Shown piece after piece: positions 30,063-37,702 of a DNA stretch of 64,000 nucleotides. Each line of letters starts with the position of its first letter. Within the stretch, counting starts at the first letter, position 1. The position numbers and the translations under genes were made by a program. The notes under the pieces are model-generated. The model was not told the DNA's origin. It ran no database searches and worked only from the letters and a program-made list of their open reading frames with translations. Source of the DNA: JBQTIY01 sp052387675. GTDB taxonomy: Bacteria > Planctomycetota > B15-G4. Location of the stretch: NCBI GenBank assembly GCA_052387675.1, contig JBQTIY010000007.1:186001-250000 (forward strand). The letters run 5' to 3'.

Positions 30063-30989
30063 ATGCCCCACAAACTCGTGATCATCGGTTCGGGAGCGGC
30101 CGGCTACACGGCCGCCATCTACGCCTCACGCGCGGACTTGAAGCCGCTGCTCTACGAAGGTTTGCAGCCCGGCGGCCAGCTCACCATCACCACGGAAGTC
30201 GAGAACTTCCCCGGCTTTCCGCACGGCGTCATGGGCCCCGAGCTCATGGTGCTCATGAAGCAGCAGGCCGAGCGCTTCGGCACGGTGATGAATCCCGGCC
30301 GCATCCAGAGCGTGGACTTCTCGCGCCGGCCATTCCGGCTGGTGGACAGCGAGGACCAGGCGCTCGAGGCCGAGGCGGTGATCGTGGCCACGGGCGCCAC
30401 GGCGCAGCTACTCGGCGTGCCCGGCGAGGACCAGCTCATGGGCTACGGAGTCTCCGCCTGCGCCACCTGCGATGCGGCCTTTTTCCGCGACGTGCACGTG
30501 GCGGTCATCGGCGGCGGCGACAGCGCCATGGAAGAGAGCAACTACCTCACCAAGTTCGCCAAGAAGGTCACCGTCATCCACCGCCGCGATGACTTCCGCG
30601 CCAGCAAGATCATGCTGAAGCGCGCGCAGGAGAATCCCAAGATCGAGTTCCTCACCAACCAGATCGTGGCCGAGATGCTGCCGCAGCCCGATAAGCGGCG
30701 GCTGCGCGCGCTCAAGCTGCGCCACGCCAAGTCGAATGAGAGCAGCGAGATGCCCATCGACGGCGCCTTCGTGGCCATCGGCCACCGGCCGAACACCGAC
30801 ATCTTCACCGGACAGCTCGCGCTCGACCCCAAGGGCTACGTCGTGCTGAAGGGCGGCACGCGCACTTCGGTGCCGGGCGTCTTCGCCGCCGGCGACGTGG
30901 CCGATACGGTTTATCGCCAAGCCATCACGGCGGCCGGCACCGGCTGCGCCGCCGCGCTCGAAGCCGAGCGCTTCCTCGCCGGCCACTGA
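30063..30989 (+). CDS. trxB: Thioredoxin reductase
   Basis: A 308-residue NADPH-dependent flavoprotein of standard length. The FAD site is VIIGSGAAGYTAAIYASRA, the redox disulfide is Cys133-Ala-Thr-Cys136 in VSACATCDAAFF, and the NADPH site VAVIGGGDSAMEESNYL is followed by VIHRRDDFRASK. GVFAAGDVAD closes the FAD domain. It reduces thioredoxin in the cytosol. It may also supply electrons to the Rdx selenoprotein at the left end, though nothing links them directly. Confidence 0.97.
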   Translation: MPHKLVIIGSGAAGYTAAIYASRADLKPLLYEGLQPGGQLTITTEVENFPGFPHGVMGPELMVLMKQQAERFGTVMNPGRIQSVDFSRRPFRLVDSEDQALEAEAVIVATGATAQLLGVPGEDQLMGYGVSACATCDAAFFRDVHVAVIGGGDSAMEESNYLTKFAKKVTVIHRRDDFRASKIMLKRAQENPKIEFLTNQIVAEMLPQPDKRRLRALKLRHAKSNESSEMPIDGAFVAIGHRPNTDIFTGQLALDPKGYVVLKGGTRTSVPGVFAAGDVADTVYRQAITAAGTGCAAALEAERFLAGH

Positions 30990-31009
30990 GCCGCGCAGGC
31001 GGTCCGCGG

Positions 31010-31927
31010 CTAGGCCGAGGGCATGAGCACGAGCCGGAAGTCGGTCACGTGCTTGAAGCCCACTTTTTCGTAGACCGCGCGCGCGGCCTTGTTGCGCTCG
31101 TCGACGTGCAGGACCACGAAGGGCACCTTGTTCACATTGAGCAGGTCGCGGCACAGCGTCCAGAGCGCACGCGTCGCGATGCCCTGCTTGCGCAGAGCCT
31201 TGGGCGTGAAAACGCCTTCGAGCAGCGCGCCTTCGGGCCCCATCACCGCGAGATCGCACTTGAAGAGCACGCGTCCGCCGGCGTCGCGGCACATGTAGGC
31301 GCGTCCATCCACGATGCGCTCGGTCATGCGCAGACGATATTTGCGGCGATCCACTTCGGTGGGCTTGAGCTTGAGGTCTTCGCAGACCATGTCGCAGGCC
31401 AGCACCGTCAGCTCATCGATGGAGTCCAGGCTGGCCTGCTCCATGTCGATTTCTTTCAGGCCGCGCACGATCGAGCGGGCATCGAGCGCATAGAAGGGCT
31501 GCCGGCGATCGAGCACCGGCTTGGTGCCGCCGCCCTTCAGGTAGGTGTGCAGGAAGGCGCGCAGCGCATCGTCCTGGCCCACGGCCAGCGAGAAGCGCCG
31601 GCCGCGCTCGGCCACGACCGTGCCGAAGAGGTCGGCCACGTGCGGATCGTCCACCGAGACCACCAGCGTGCCGGAGTTGCCGAGGAAGCACAGTCCGCGC
31701 AGCGACTGATGCTCGTCGAAGACTCCCAGAAAGATGCCGTGGTTGGGATCGCGCGGGCTGTCCATGCCCGACTTGAGGATGCGCGAGATGAGCAGCACAT
31801 TCTCGCGCGGCTCGCCCTTGAGGAAGGCCAGCGCTACTGAGCGCGGAATGTTTTCGGCGACGCGCAGCGTGGGCTGCGGCTGAATCGAACTGGACCTGGA
31901 CACACGTGCCTCGCTGGTGGATGCCAT
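31010..31927 (-). CDS. GNAT family N-acetyltransferase with N-terminal DUF4081-like domain
   Basis: A 305-residue two-domain protein. Residues ~30-150 resemble the degenerate N-terminal GNAT-like domain (DUF4081) that often precedes a true GNAT domain. The C-terminal domain has the acetyl-CoA loop VFTPKALRKQGIATRALWTL followed by VPFVVLHVDERNKAARAVYEKVGF and a closing FRLVLM strand. The acceptor is unknown. ATG 31925-31927 has a GGAGGGG ribosome site ~8 bases upstream. Convergent with trxB (20 bp between stops). Confidence 0.85.
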   Translation of the reverse strand: MASTSEARVSRSSSIQPQPTLRVAENIPRSVALAFLKGEPRENVLLISRILKSGMDSPRDPNHGIFLGVFDEHQSLRGLCFLGNSGTLVVSVDDPHVADLFGTVVAERGRRFSLAVGQDDALRAFLHTYLKGGGTKPVLDRRQPFYALDARSIVRGLKEIDMEQASLDSIDELTVLACDMVCEDLKLKPTEVDRRKYRLRMTERIVDGRAYMCRDAGGRVLFKCDLAVMGPEGALLEGVFTPKALRKQGIATRALWTLCRDLLNVNKVPFVVLHVDERNKAARAVYEKVGFKHVTDFRLVLMPSA

Positions 31928-32101
31928 GAACCGACCCCTCCGGCCGCCGTCGGCGGCTAATCGGCCCACCCTACTGGAAGTCCTCGGTCTCGGCGAGGGG
32001 TCGCTGAATGGCGAGTGCTGGCACCATCGGCGCGGCGGCGGAAAGGGCCGCGTTGAGAAGTTGTGGAGAGTCAGGCTGTGCCATACTCCGCCCCTCGCTC
32101 C

Positions 32102-33829
32102 ATGCGCCTGATCCGCAAGTTCATCGTCGGAGCCTTGGGACTCCTGGCTTTCGAGGCCGCCTCGCGGCAACTGGACTGGCAGGACCCCACCGTCCGCCCC
32201 GACCCCTATCAGGGCTTCCCCGGCACGCCGCCTCTCTACAGGCTCGCACCGGACTCGCTCTCCGGGCCCAGCGCCCCGGCGCTTCGACAGACCTCCCCCA
32301 ACAAGCTGGGGAACTATCGCGCCGCCAGTTTCCCCGAGGCCAAGCCCGCGGACGAGTACCGCGTCTTCTGCCTGGGCGGATCCTCGGTGCGCAGCGACGC
32401 CTTCCTCACGCCAGACGGCTCCTTCCCGAACATGCTGGAGATCTATCTGCGCGGCGTGCTTGCCGGGCGCACGCCGCGGGTGATCAATGCGGGCGGCGGC
32501 GGCACAGGCTCGGTGCAGAACCTCGAGGTGCTGCGCGAAGTCCTCGGCTACCAGCCCGACCTCATCGTGGTCTACCCGGAGGGCGGCGAGAAGAACCTCA
32601 TCCCGCCTGCGCCGCAGGGCCTCATGGCGGTGCGCGACGACGCCAGCCCGTTGCGCGTGGCTGCGCGCCGCGAGTTGGCGCAGTTCCATGTCTACCAGGC
32701 GGCCCGCGACGCCTACGCGGCGCTGCTGCCTTCTCGCTCGGAGGGCGCCGCGATCTCGGCCTTCTCGGCCCTGGCGCTGTCGGCCATCGGCCGGCCCTTC
32801 CAGCCCGAGCACTTCTCACGCCCCTTCGAGATGAAGCACGACGCGCCGCCCGTGCTCATGGACTTCGTCATTCCCCGCAGCGAAGTGCAGCGCGCACACC
32901 AGCGCTTCTCGCGCAACCTCGCCACGATGGCGCGCCTCGCCAGAGAGCACGCCGTGCCGCTGCTCTTCGTGCAGCCCGTGCGCAATCTGCGGGCCTCCTT
33001 CTATCTGCGCTTTCACGTGGACCCCTCCGAGATCCAGCCCGGCCGCCAAGCCGAGTGGCAGTCGCTCTGGGAGCAGGCACTCACCGCGCGGCGCACGGGC
33101 CGGCTGCAAGAGGCGATTCGGCACTTCCTCGCCGTGCGCGCGCTCTACATCGACGACACGGACGAACTCCTGGCCTTCGATCTCGGCGAGACCTATTTGC
33201 AGATCGGTCTCATCGAGCAGGCGCGCGAGGAGTTTGCGCGGCCCTACCTGCGGCATCCCAGCCGACGGCTGATCGCGGCCGCCGCCACTGAAAACGCCGT
33301 CCCGCTGGTCGACCCCTGGGCCTACGTCGCCAAGGCCTCCCAGAGCGAACACGGCGTGCCGGGCTTCGAGGACTTCACCGACGGCTTCCACCCCATGCCG
33401 AACACGAACCGGCTCATCGCCCGCGCGATCGTGGACAAGCTCGGCGCGGCCGAGCTGCTGCCGCCCGGCGCGCGCCCCTACGGCGTGCCCGAGCGCATCG
33501 CCGCCGAGAAGGCCGTGCTCGCGCTCATCGAGCGCTGCCCTGATCCGCCGCACAATCGCATGCTCGCCGCCATGCAGCGCGGCGATCCCGACGCCGCCAT
33601 CGCGGCCGCCCGTGCCATCCCCGAGCAGACCCTGCTCACCCAGAACATGGTCGAAAGCATTTATCTCGGCTGGGCGCTGGCCAGCAAGGGCGATATCCCC
33701 GCGCTGCGCGAGCTGCATCAGAAGCTGCGCGCGATCTACTGGAAGCAGCCCGCCGGCCTGCCGCCGCTCGAGACGGACGCCGACTGGGTCCGCAACGCCT
33801 TCGCGGGGGACGTCTTCGCATGGTTCTGA
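32102..33829 (+). CDS. SGNH/GDSL hydrolase-type envelope protein with TPR-like helices
   Basis: A 575-residue protein with an N-terminal membrane anchor (MRLIRKFIVGALGLLAF). The SGNH block I is VFCLGGSSVRSD (Ser nucleophile in GGSS), block II-like GGGGTGSVQNLEVL, and the closing Asp-x-x-His is in FTDGFHPMPNTNRL. Residues ~320-420 are helical with a TPR-like look, inserted before the last catalytic block, and another helical stretch ends the protein. Such enzymes remove or transfer acyl groups on surface glycans. It converges on the MBOAT/acyl-ligase operon, a natural functional partner. The start could also be GTG 32063; 32102 fits the anchor better. Confidence 0.78.
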   Translation: MRLIRKFIVGALGLLAFEAASRQLDWQDPTVRPDPYQGFPGTPPLYRLAPDSLSGPSAPALRQTSPNKLGNYRAASFPEAKPADEYRVFCLGGSSVRSDAFLTPDGSFPNMLEIYLRGVLAGRTPRVINAGGGGTGSVQNLEVLREVLGYQPDLIVVYPEGGEKNLIPPAPQGLMAVRDDASPLRVAARRELAQFHVYQAARDAYAALLPSRSEGAAISAFSALALSAIGRPFQPEHFSRPFEMKHDAPPVLMDFVIPRSEVQRAHQRFSRNLATMARLAREHAVPLLFVQPVRNLRASFYLRFHVDPSEIQPGRQAEWQSLWEQALTARRTGRLQEAIRHFLAVRALYIDDTDELLAFDLGETYLQIGLIEQAREEFARPYLRHPSRRLIAAAATENAVPLVDPWAYVAKASQSEHGVPGFEDFTDGFHPMPNTNRLIARAIVDKLGAAELLPPGARPYGVPERIAAEKAVLALIERCPDPPHNRMLAAMQRGDPDAAIAAARAIPEQTLLTQNMVESIYLGWALASKGDIPALRELHQKLRAIYWKQPAGLPPLETDADWVRNAFAGDVFAWF

Positions 33830-33981
33830 AACCTGAACCGCCGGCCGGCTCGCGCGGCTTCGGCCGAATGCTCCTGAACGACGTCGTGCTGCCGCTGGCC
33901 GTCGCCGCCGGCTTGGCCTTCATCGCCGTGGCACTCATCGAGGGCCCGCCCTTGGAGCAGTTCCTCTACGCCGTGTTCTAG
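33820..33981 (+). CDS. Small single-pass membrane protein (DUF5989-like), 53 aa
   Basis: Starts at ATG 33820 inside the end of the SGNH gene (10-bp overlap) and stops at TAG 33981. It has a short basic N-terminus, one hydrophobic helix (VVLPLAVAAGLAFIAVALIE) and ends PLEQFLYAVF. This end matches the F-(I/L)-Y-(T/A)-(L/V)-F close of DUF5989-type small membrane proteins, also present in the 159-residue protein at 44.6 kb. I infer a small membrane partner for the SGNH hydrolase. It is short enough to be missed by routine gene callers. Confidence 0.6.
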   Translation: MVLKPEPPAGSRGFGRMLLNDVVLPLAVAAGLAFIAVALIEGPPLEQFLYAVF

Positions 33982-34345
33982 GGACGAGGGGCGCAGAGTG
34001 CGCCCGCGGCGGGGGCTCGGCGGTGCCGCTCAGACACCTCGCCGACTCGGCCGATGCGGCCGAGAGGTCGGCTCGGAACTCGCGGCACACCGACCCCCGC
34101 CGCGTCGCACACCGCTGCAATTGTGGGAAGGCAGTTGGCGGCCGGGGAGATCTCTGCCTACGGCGACAGAAGTGCTTGGCAGCCGACTGTCTGCGTAGCG
34201 GCGCGCCCGGGGCTGCGGAGGCCGGCCTCCACAGCGCCTCGCCAGTGTGATCGTGCGACTGCAGGAGTAGTGCTGGGGCGAGCGCGAGGACAGACGGCCG
34301 GAGCAGGCCCCGTGGCAGCCGCGGAGCAGACGCGCGTGACACGAC
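33982..34345. other. Gene-free region between convergent operons, with inverted repeats
   Basis: 364 bp without a convincing gene; open frames here have no family features. A 7-bp hairpin GGGCGCA/TGCGCCC (33989-34005) directly after the small membrane-protein stop may end that transcript. A perfect 14-bp palindrome GGAGGCCGGCCTCC lies at 34217-34230 and extends to about 24 bp with one mismatch. Confidence 0.5.
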
Positions 34346-35605
34346 CTAGTTCAGACCGAAGAGCACGCGCAGATAACCCAGCGTCGGCGCGAGCCGCGTC
34401 GGGTCGATCGAAACGAGCGTCCAGGTGAGTGCCACGAAGTGGAAGGTCAGCAGCGTGGCGAGAACGCGGAAGGCCAGTGAGTGCGCGAGACGTTTCTTGA
34501 GTGCGAAGCGCCTGCGCAGCCAGACCGACCACGCTTGGTGAACGGACAGGCCCAGGCCGTGAGCCAGACCCCAGAGCGCCCAGCCCAGGTTGGGCGCGTG
34601 CCACAGTCCGCAGAGGGTCATGCTGGCCAGGGCGGCGAAGTGCGGGCGTAGCGGCGAGGCGCTGCGGCCGCAGAGCGGCAGGAAGAGGTAGTCGCGGATC
34701 CAGAAGGAGAGCGAGAGGTGCCAGCCGCGCCAGAACTCGGCGATGCTGGGCCGCAGGTAGGGGTTGTCGAAGTTCTCGGCGAGGCGCAGGCCGAAGAGCC
34801 GGGCGGCGCCGATGGCGAGGTCGCTGTAGCCGGCGAAGTCGAACCAGGCGTAGAGCGCGATCGCGTAGAGAGCCAGCCAGGCCTCGCCTGTGGCGGGCGC
34901 GGTGCCATCCAGGCTGAAGCCGGCGATGGGCGCGGCCCACTGGCGCGCCAATCCGCCGAGCACCACTTTCTTAAGCAGGCCCTGGAAGATGCGCGCGACC
35001 GCGGCGCGCAGGTCGGAGGCCTCGGGGCGGCCGAGCCGCGCGTAGGTTTCGCGGAAGTGGTCGGCGCGCTCGATCGGCCCCGCGACGAGCATGGGGAAGA
35101 AAGAGTTGTAGACCAGGAAGTCGAGCAGGCCCAAGTGCAGCACTTGCTTGCGACGCGCATCGAGCACCAGGTGCAGGGAGCGCAGCGTGAAGTAGGAGGC
35201 GCCGATGAGAAAGGCCAGCCGCGCGCCCACGACATTGCTGAGGCCGACGGAGTCGGTGGTCGCGGCCGCGCCGGCGCCGAGCAGCAGTTCGCCTGCGCGG
35301 GCCAAGCCGTCGGCGAGAAAGGGAATCTTGGGCAGGAAGAGCGGCAGGAGCAGCGGCAGGCAGAGCAGCGCGACGCGCACTGAGCCGCGCCCGCCCTGCG
35401 GAGCGCGCGCGGCCTGCGTCGCCGCCACATGCGCCCAGAGCGAGGTGACCAAGAAGACCAGCGGGGCCAGCGGATGGAACCACGCCAGGAAGACGGCATT
35501 GGCCGCGAGCAGGATCAGCCGGCGCACCGCGAAGGGCAGTGGCAAGGCGCAGAGCAGCGCGGCTGCCAGCACGAAGCCGGCCACCTCGAGGGTGATCAGG
35601 TCCAT
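34346..35605 (-). CDS. MBOAT family membrane O-acyltransferase (DltB/AlgI-like)
   Basis: A 419-residue polytopic membrane protein. MBOAT signatures: FFPMLVAGPIERADHFRE, the helix AWFDFAGYSDLAIG, ENFDNPYLRPSIAEFWRGWHLSLS with His296, and TLCGLWHAPNLGWALWG with the catalytic-type His336. These match DltB/AlgI enzymes, which pass acyl groups from a carrier in the cytosol to an extracytoplasmic glycan or teichoic acid. The carrier protein gene is 10 bp upstream and an acyl-AMP ligase before it, so the three form a complete activation-transfer line. The acceptor is unknown. Confidence 0.92.
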   Translation of the reverse strand: MDLITLEVAGFVLAAALLCALPLPFAVRRLILLAANAVFLAWFHPLAPLVFLVTSLWAHVAATQAARAPQGGRGSVRVALLCLPLLLPLFLPKIPFLADGLARAGELLLGAGAAATTDSVGLSNVVGARLAFLIGASYFTLRSLHLVLDARRKQVLHLGLLDFLVYNSFFPMLVAGPIERADHFRETYARLGRPEASDLRAAVARIFQGLLKKVVLGGLARQWAAPIAGFSLDGTAPATGEAWLALYAIALYAWFDFAGYSDLAIGAARLFGLRLAENFDNPYLRPSIAEFWRGWHLSLSFWIRDYLFLPLCGRSASPLRPHFAALASMTLCGLWHAPNLGWALWGLAHGLGLSVHQAWSVWLRRRFALKKRLAHSLAFRVLATLLTFHFVALTWTLVSIDPTRLAPTLGYLRVLFGLN

Positions 35606-35615
35606 GGCGCGCGCC

Positions 35616-35864
35616 TCACGCGCGCTTCGACTCGACGTAGCCGGCGATCTTGGCCACGGACTCGAAGCGCGTCAGCGCCACGTCGGCGTCGGGCACCTTG
35701 ACGCCATAGACCCGGGCCAGCAGCGCCGTGAGTTCGGCCAGGCCGAAGGAGTCGAGGATGCCCTCGTCCACGAGCGACTCCTCGTCCTTGGGCAGCAGCG
35801 AGCGGTCGCCGCCGATGAGCGCCGTGAAATGCGCCCGCAGCGGCTCGCGGTCCACCCCGCTCAC
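35616..35864 (-). CDS. Acyl carrier protein
   Basis: An 82-residue carrier. The phosphopantetheine attachment motif is EGILDSFGLAEL with Ser39 as the likely modified residue. The GTG start (35862-35864) overlaps the stop of the acyl-AMP ligase (GTGA), making translation coupled. It is not the housekeeping fatty-acid ACP by context: it sits between a ligase and an MBOAT, as DltC does between DltA and DltB. Ends ALTRFESVAKIAGYV in the usual last helix. Confidence 0.88.
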   Translation of the reverse strand: MSGVDREPLRAHFTALIGGDRSLLPKDEESLVDEGILDSFGLAELTALLARVYGVKVPDADVALTRFESVAKIAGYVESKRA

Positions 35865-37639
35865 GGTTCGGCCGGCTCGCCGGCAGGCCGCTCCAGCTCG
35901 TGCAGGCGCTTGAGGTTCGGCAGCCGTGCGATCTTGCCGCTGCTCGTCTTGAAGAGCCATTTGTGCGGCGCGATGTAGACCCGTTCGGCGCGCACGTTGA
36001 GGCGCGCACTCACCTCGCGGCGCACGAAACGGATGATGTCGCGGCGCACTTCGGGGTCGTCGCTCTTGCTCTCGGCAATGACGATGAGCTTCTGCGTGCC
36101 CAGCTCCTCGTCCTCGACGCCGATGGCGGCCACGCGGCCGGCCACCACTTGCGGGTGCTCGGCCACCATGTACTCGATGTCCTGCGGATAGATGTTCTCG
36201 CCGCCGATGATGATCAGGTCGCTCTTGCGGCCGGTGACGTAGAGAATGCCGTCGGCGCGGTAGCCCAGATCGCCGCCGAAGTACCAGCCGTCCTGCAGCT
36301 TCTGCTGCGTGGCCTCGGGGTTGTTGTAGTAGCCGTGGAAGAGGCAGCGGCTGAGGATGGCGATCTCGCCCACGCTGCGGTCGGGCAGCTCGCGGCGCGC
36401 GTCATCCACAATCTTGAAGCTGGTGCCGCGAAAGCCGCGCCCCACGCCGAGCATGCGCAGCGCGTTGGGGTGGCTCTCGGCCACGGGCTGGGCGCGGTGC
36501 TGCTCTTGCAGGACTTTGCGATCGATGCAGTCCACGCGGATGGGTTCGCGCGCGCCGGCGGCGCTCGCGCCCGCGCCGCCCGTGCTGCCGGCACCGCCCA
36601 TGCCGCCCGCACCAATGACCGAGTTCACGACTTCGGCCATGCCGTAGACGATGCCCAGCGCCTCGCGGCGGAAGCCCAGCTTGGCGAAACGTTGGGCGAA
36701 CATCTCGTGACTGTCATAGAGACACGGCTCGGCGCCATTGCCGCAGAGCCGCAGCGAGGAGAGGTCGAGAGCGGCCAGTTCCTCCTCCTTCACGCGCTTG
36801 GTCATGAAGTTGAAGGCAAAGTTGGGCTGCCAGTAGACCGTGGCGCGGTAACGCGTGATGACCTCAAAGATCGCGGCCGGACGCGCCACCCACTGGATCG
36901 GCGACATGAGCGTGAAGGAAGCGCCCAGCGCGAGCGGATGGATCGCGTCGCAGACCAGGCCCCAGTCGTGATAGAGCGGCACCCACGTCACGAAGTGGTC
37001 CTCGGCCGTCAGGCCGAAGAAATCGCCCACGCCGTCGCACTCGGCCAGGATCGCGCGATGCGAGAGCGCCGCGCCCTTCTGCAGGCCGGTGCTGCCCGAG
37101 CTGTACTGGATGCAGGCCACATCCTCAGGAGTGTGCGGCGCGGGATCGCCGGCCAGGGGCGCGCCCTCGCCGACGTCTTCGTGCAGCAGCAGGACCGGCG
37201 GACGGAAGCCTGCGGCCGCGGCGCCCGAGGGCTGCAAGCCCGCCAACAGCGGCCGGATTTCGTCGGCGAGCTCGCGGTAAGTCAGGATGGCGTGCGGACC
37301 GGTGCGCTCAATGAGCGCGCGCAGGTCACCGAAGTATTTGCCGATGTGCAGGCGCCCGGTCGGGAAAGGCAGGAAGGCCGGGATCGCGCCGAGCCACATG
37401 GCGCCATAGAAGGCCGGCAGCATGTCGGCGTGGTGCTGCATGACCACCAGCACGACGCGCCCCTTGGGCGTGCCGGCCGCCGCGAGCGCCGCGGCGAACT
37501 GACGCGTGCGCCGCTCGAGCTGCGCGAAGCTCTGCTCATCCGGCGCCCGGTCGGCGTGCACGTAACGGGCATGCAGGCCGTGGGGCGAGGTCGCGGCGCG
37601 ATGCCGCAGGTGGTCGATGATCGTGCTGGGCTGGGTCAT
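35861..37639 (-). CDS. Fatty acyl-AMP ligase-like adenylating enzyme
   Basis: A 592-residue ANL-superfamily enzyme. The ATP loop reads QYSSGSTGLQKGAALSH, with LYHDWGLV and the later CLFHGYYNNPEATQQKLQDGWYFGGDLGY and GRKSDLIIIGGENIYPQDIE. The FAAL-like spacing and the adjacent carrier protein argue that it activates a carboxylic acid as acyl-AMP and loads it on the ACP rather than on CoA. An Ala/Gly-rich insert lies near residues 346-366. First gene of the acyl-AMP ligase-ACP-MBOAT operon. A TATGAT box lies ~30 bp upstream. Confidence 0.9.
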   Translation of the reverse strand: MTQPSTIIDHLRHRAATSPHGLHARYVHADRAPDEQSFAQLERRTRQFAAALAAAGTPKGRVVLVVMQHHADMLPAFYGAMWLGAIPAFLPFPTGRLHIGKYFGDLRALIERTGPHAILTYRELADEIRPLLAGLQPSGAAAAGFRPPVLLLHEDVGEGAPLAGDPAPHTPEDVACIQYSSGSTGLQKGAALSHRAILAECDGVGDFFGLTAEDHFVTWVPLYHDWGLVCDAIHPLALGASFTLMSPIQWVARPAAIFEVITRYRATVYWQPNFAFNFMTKRVKEEELAALDLSSLRLCGNGAEPCLYDSHEMFAQRFAKLGFRREALGIVYGMAEVVNSVIGAGGMGGAGSTGGAGASAAGAREPIRVDCIDRKVLQEQHRAQPVAESHPNALRMLGVGRGFRGTSFKIVDDARRELPDRSVGEIAILSRCLFHGYYNNPEATQQKLQDGWYFGGDLGYRADGILYVTGRKSDLIIIGGENIYPQDIEYMVAEHPQVVAGRVAAIGVEDEELGTQKLIVIAESKSDDPEVRRDIIRFVRREVSARLNVRAERVYIAPHKWLFKTSSGKIARLPNLKRLHELERPAGEPAEP

Positions 37640-37669
37640 GGGCCGCTCATCGGCAGGACGGGTCGCGAG

Positions 37670-37675
37670 ATCATA
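37670..37675 (-). promoter_or_regulatory. Candidate -10 box (TATGAT) for the acyl-transfer operon
   Basis: TATGAT on the minus strand (five of six to consensus) lies 30 bp before the acyl-AMP ligase ATG, in the short gap after the ABC permease gene. No good -35 sequence is visible. Confidence 0.35.
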
Positions 37676-37702
37676 GGGGATCGCGCCGGCCCGCGGCAGC
37701 CC

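Noticed and set aside
33935..34342. 135-codon minus-strand frame in the gap between convergent operons
   Set aside because: Arg/Pro/Ala-rich with no motif or ribosome site, and it overlaps the end of the small membrane-protein gene.
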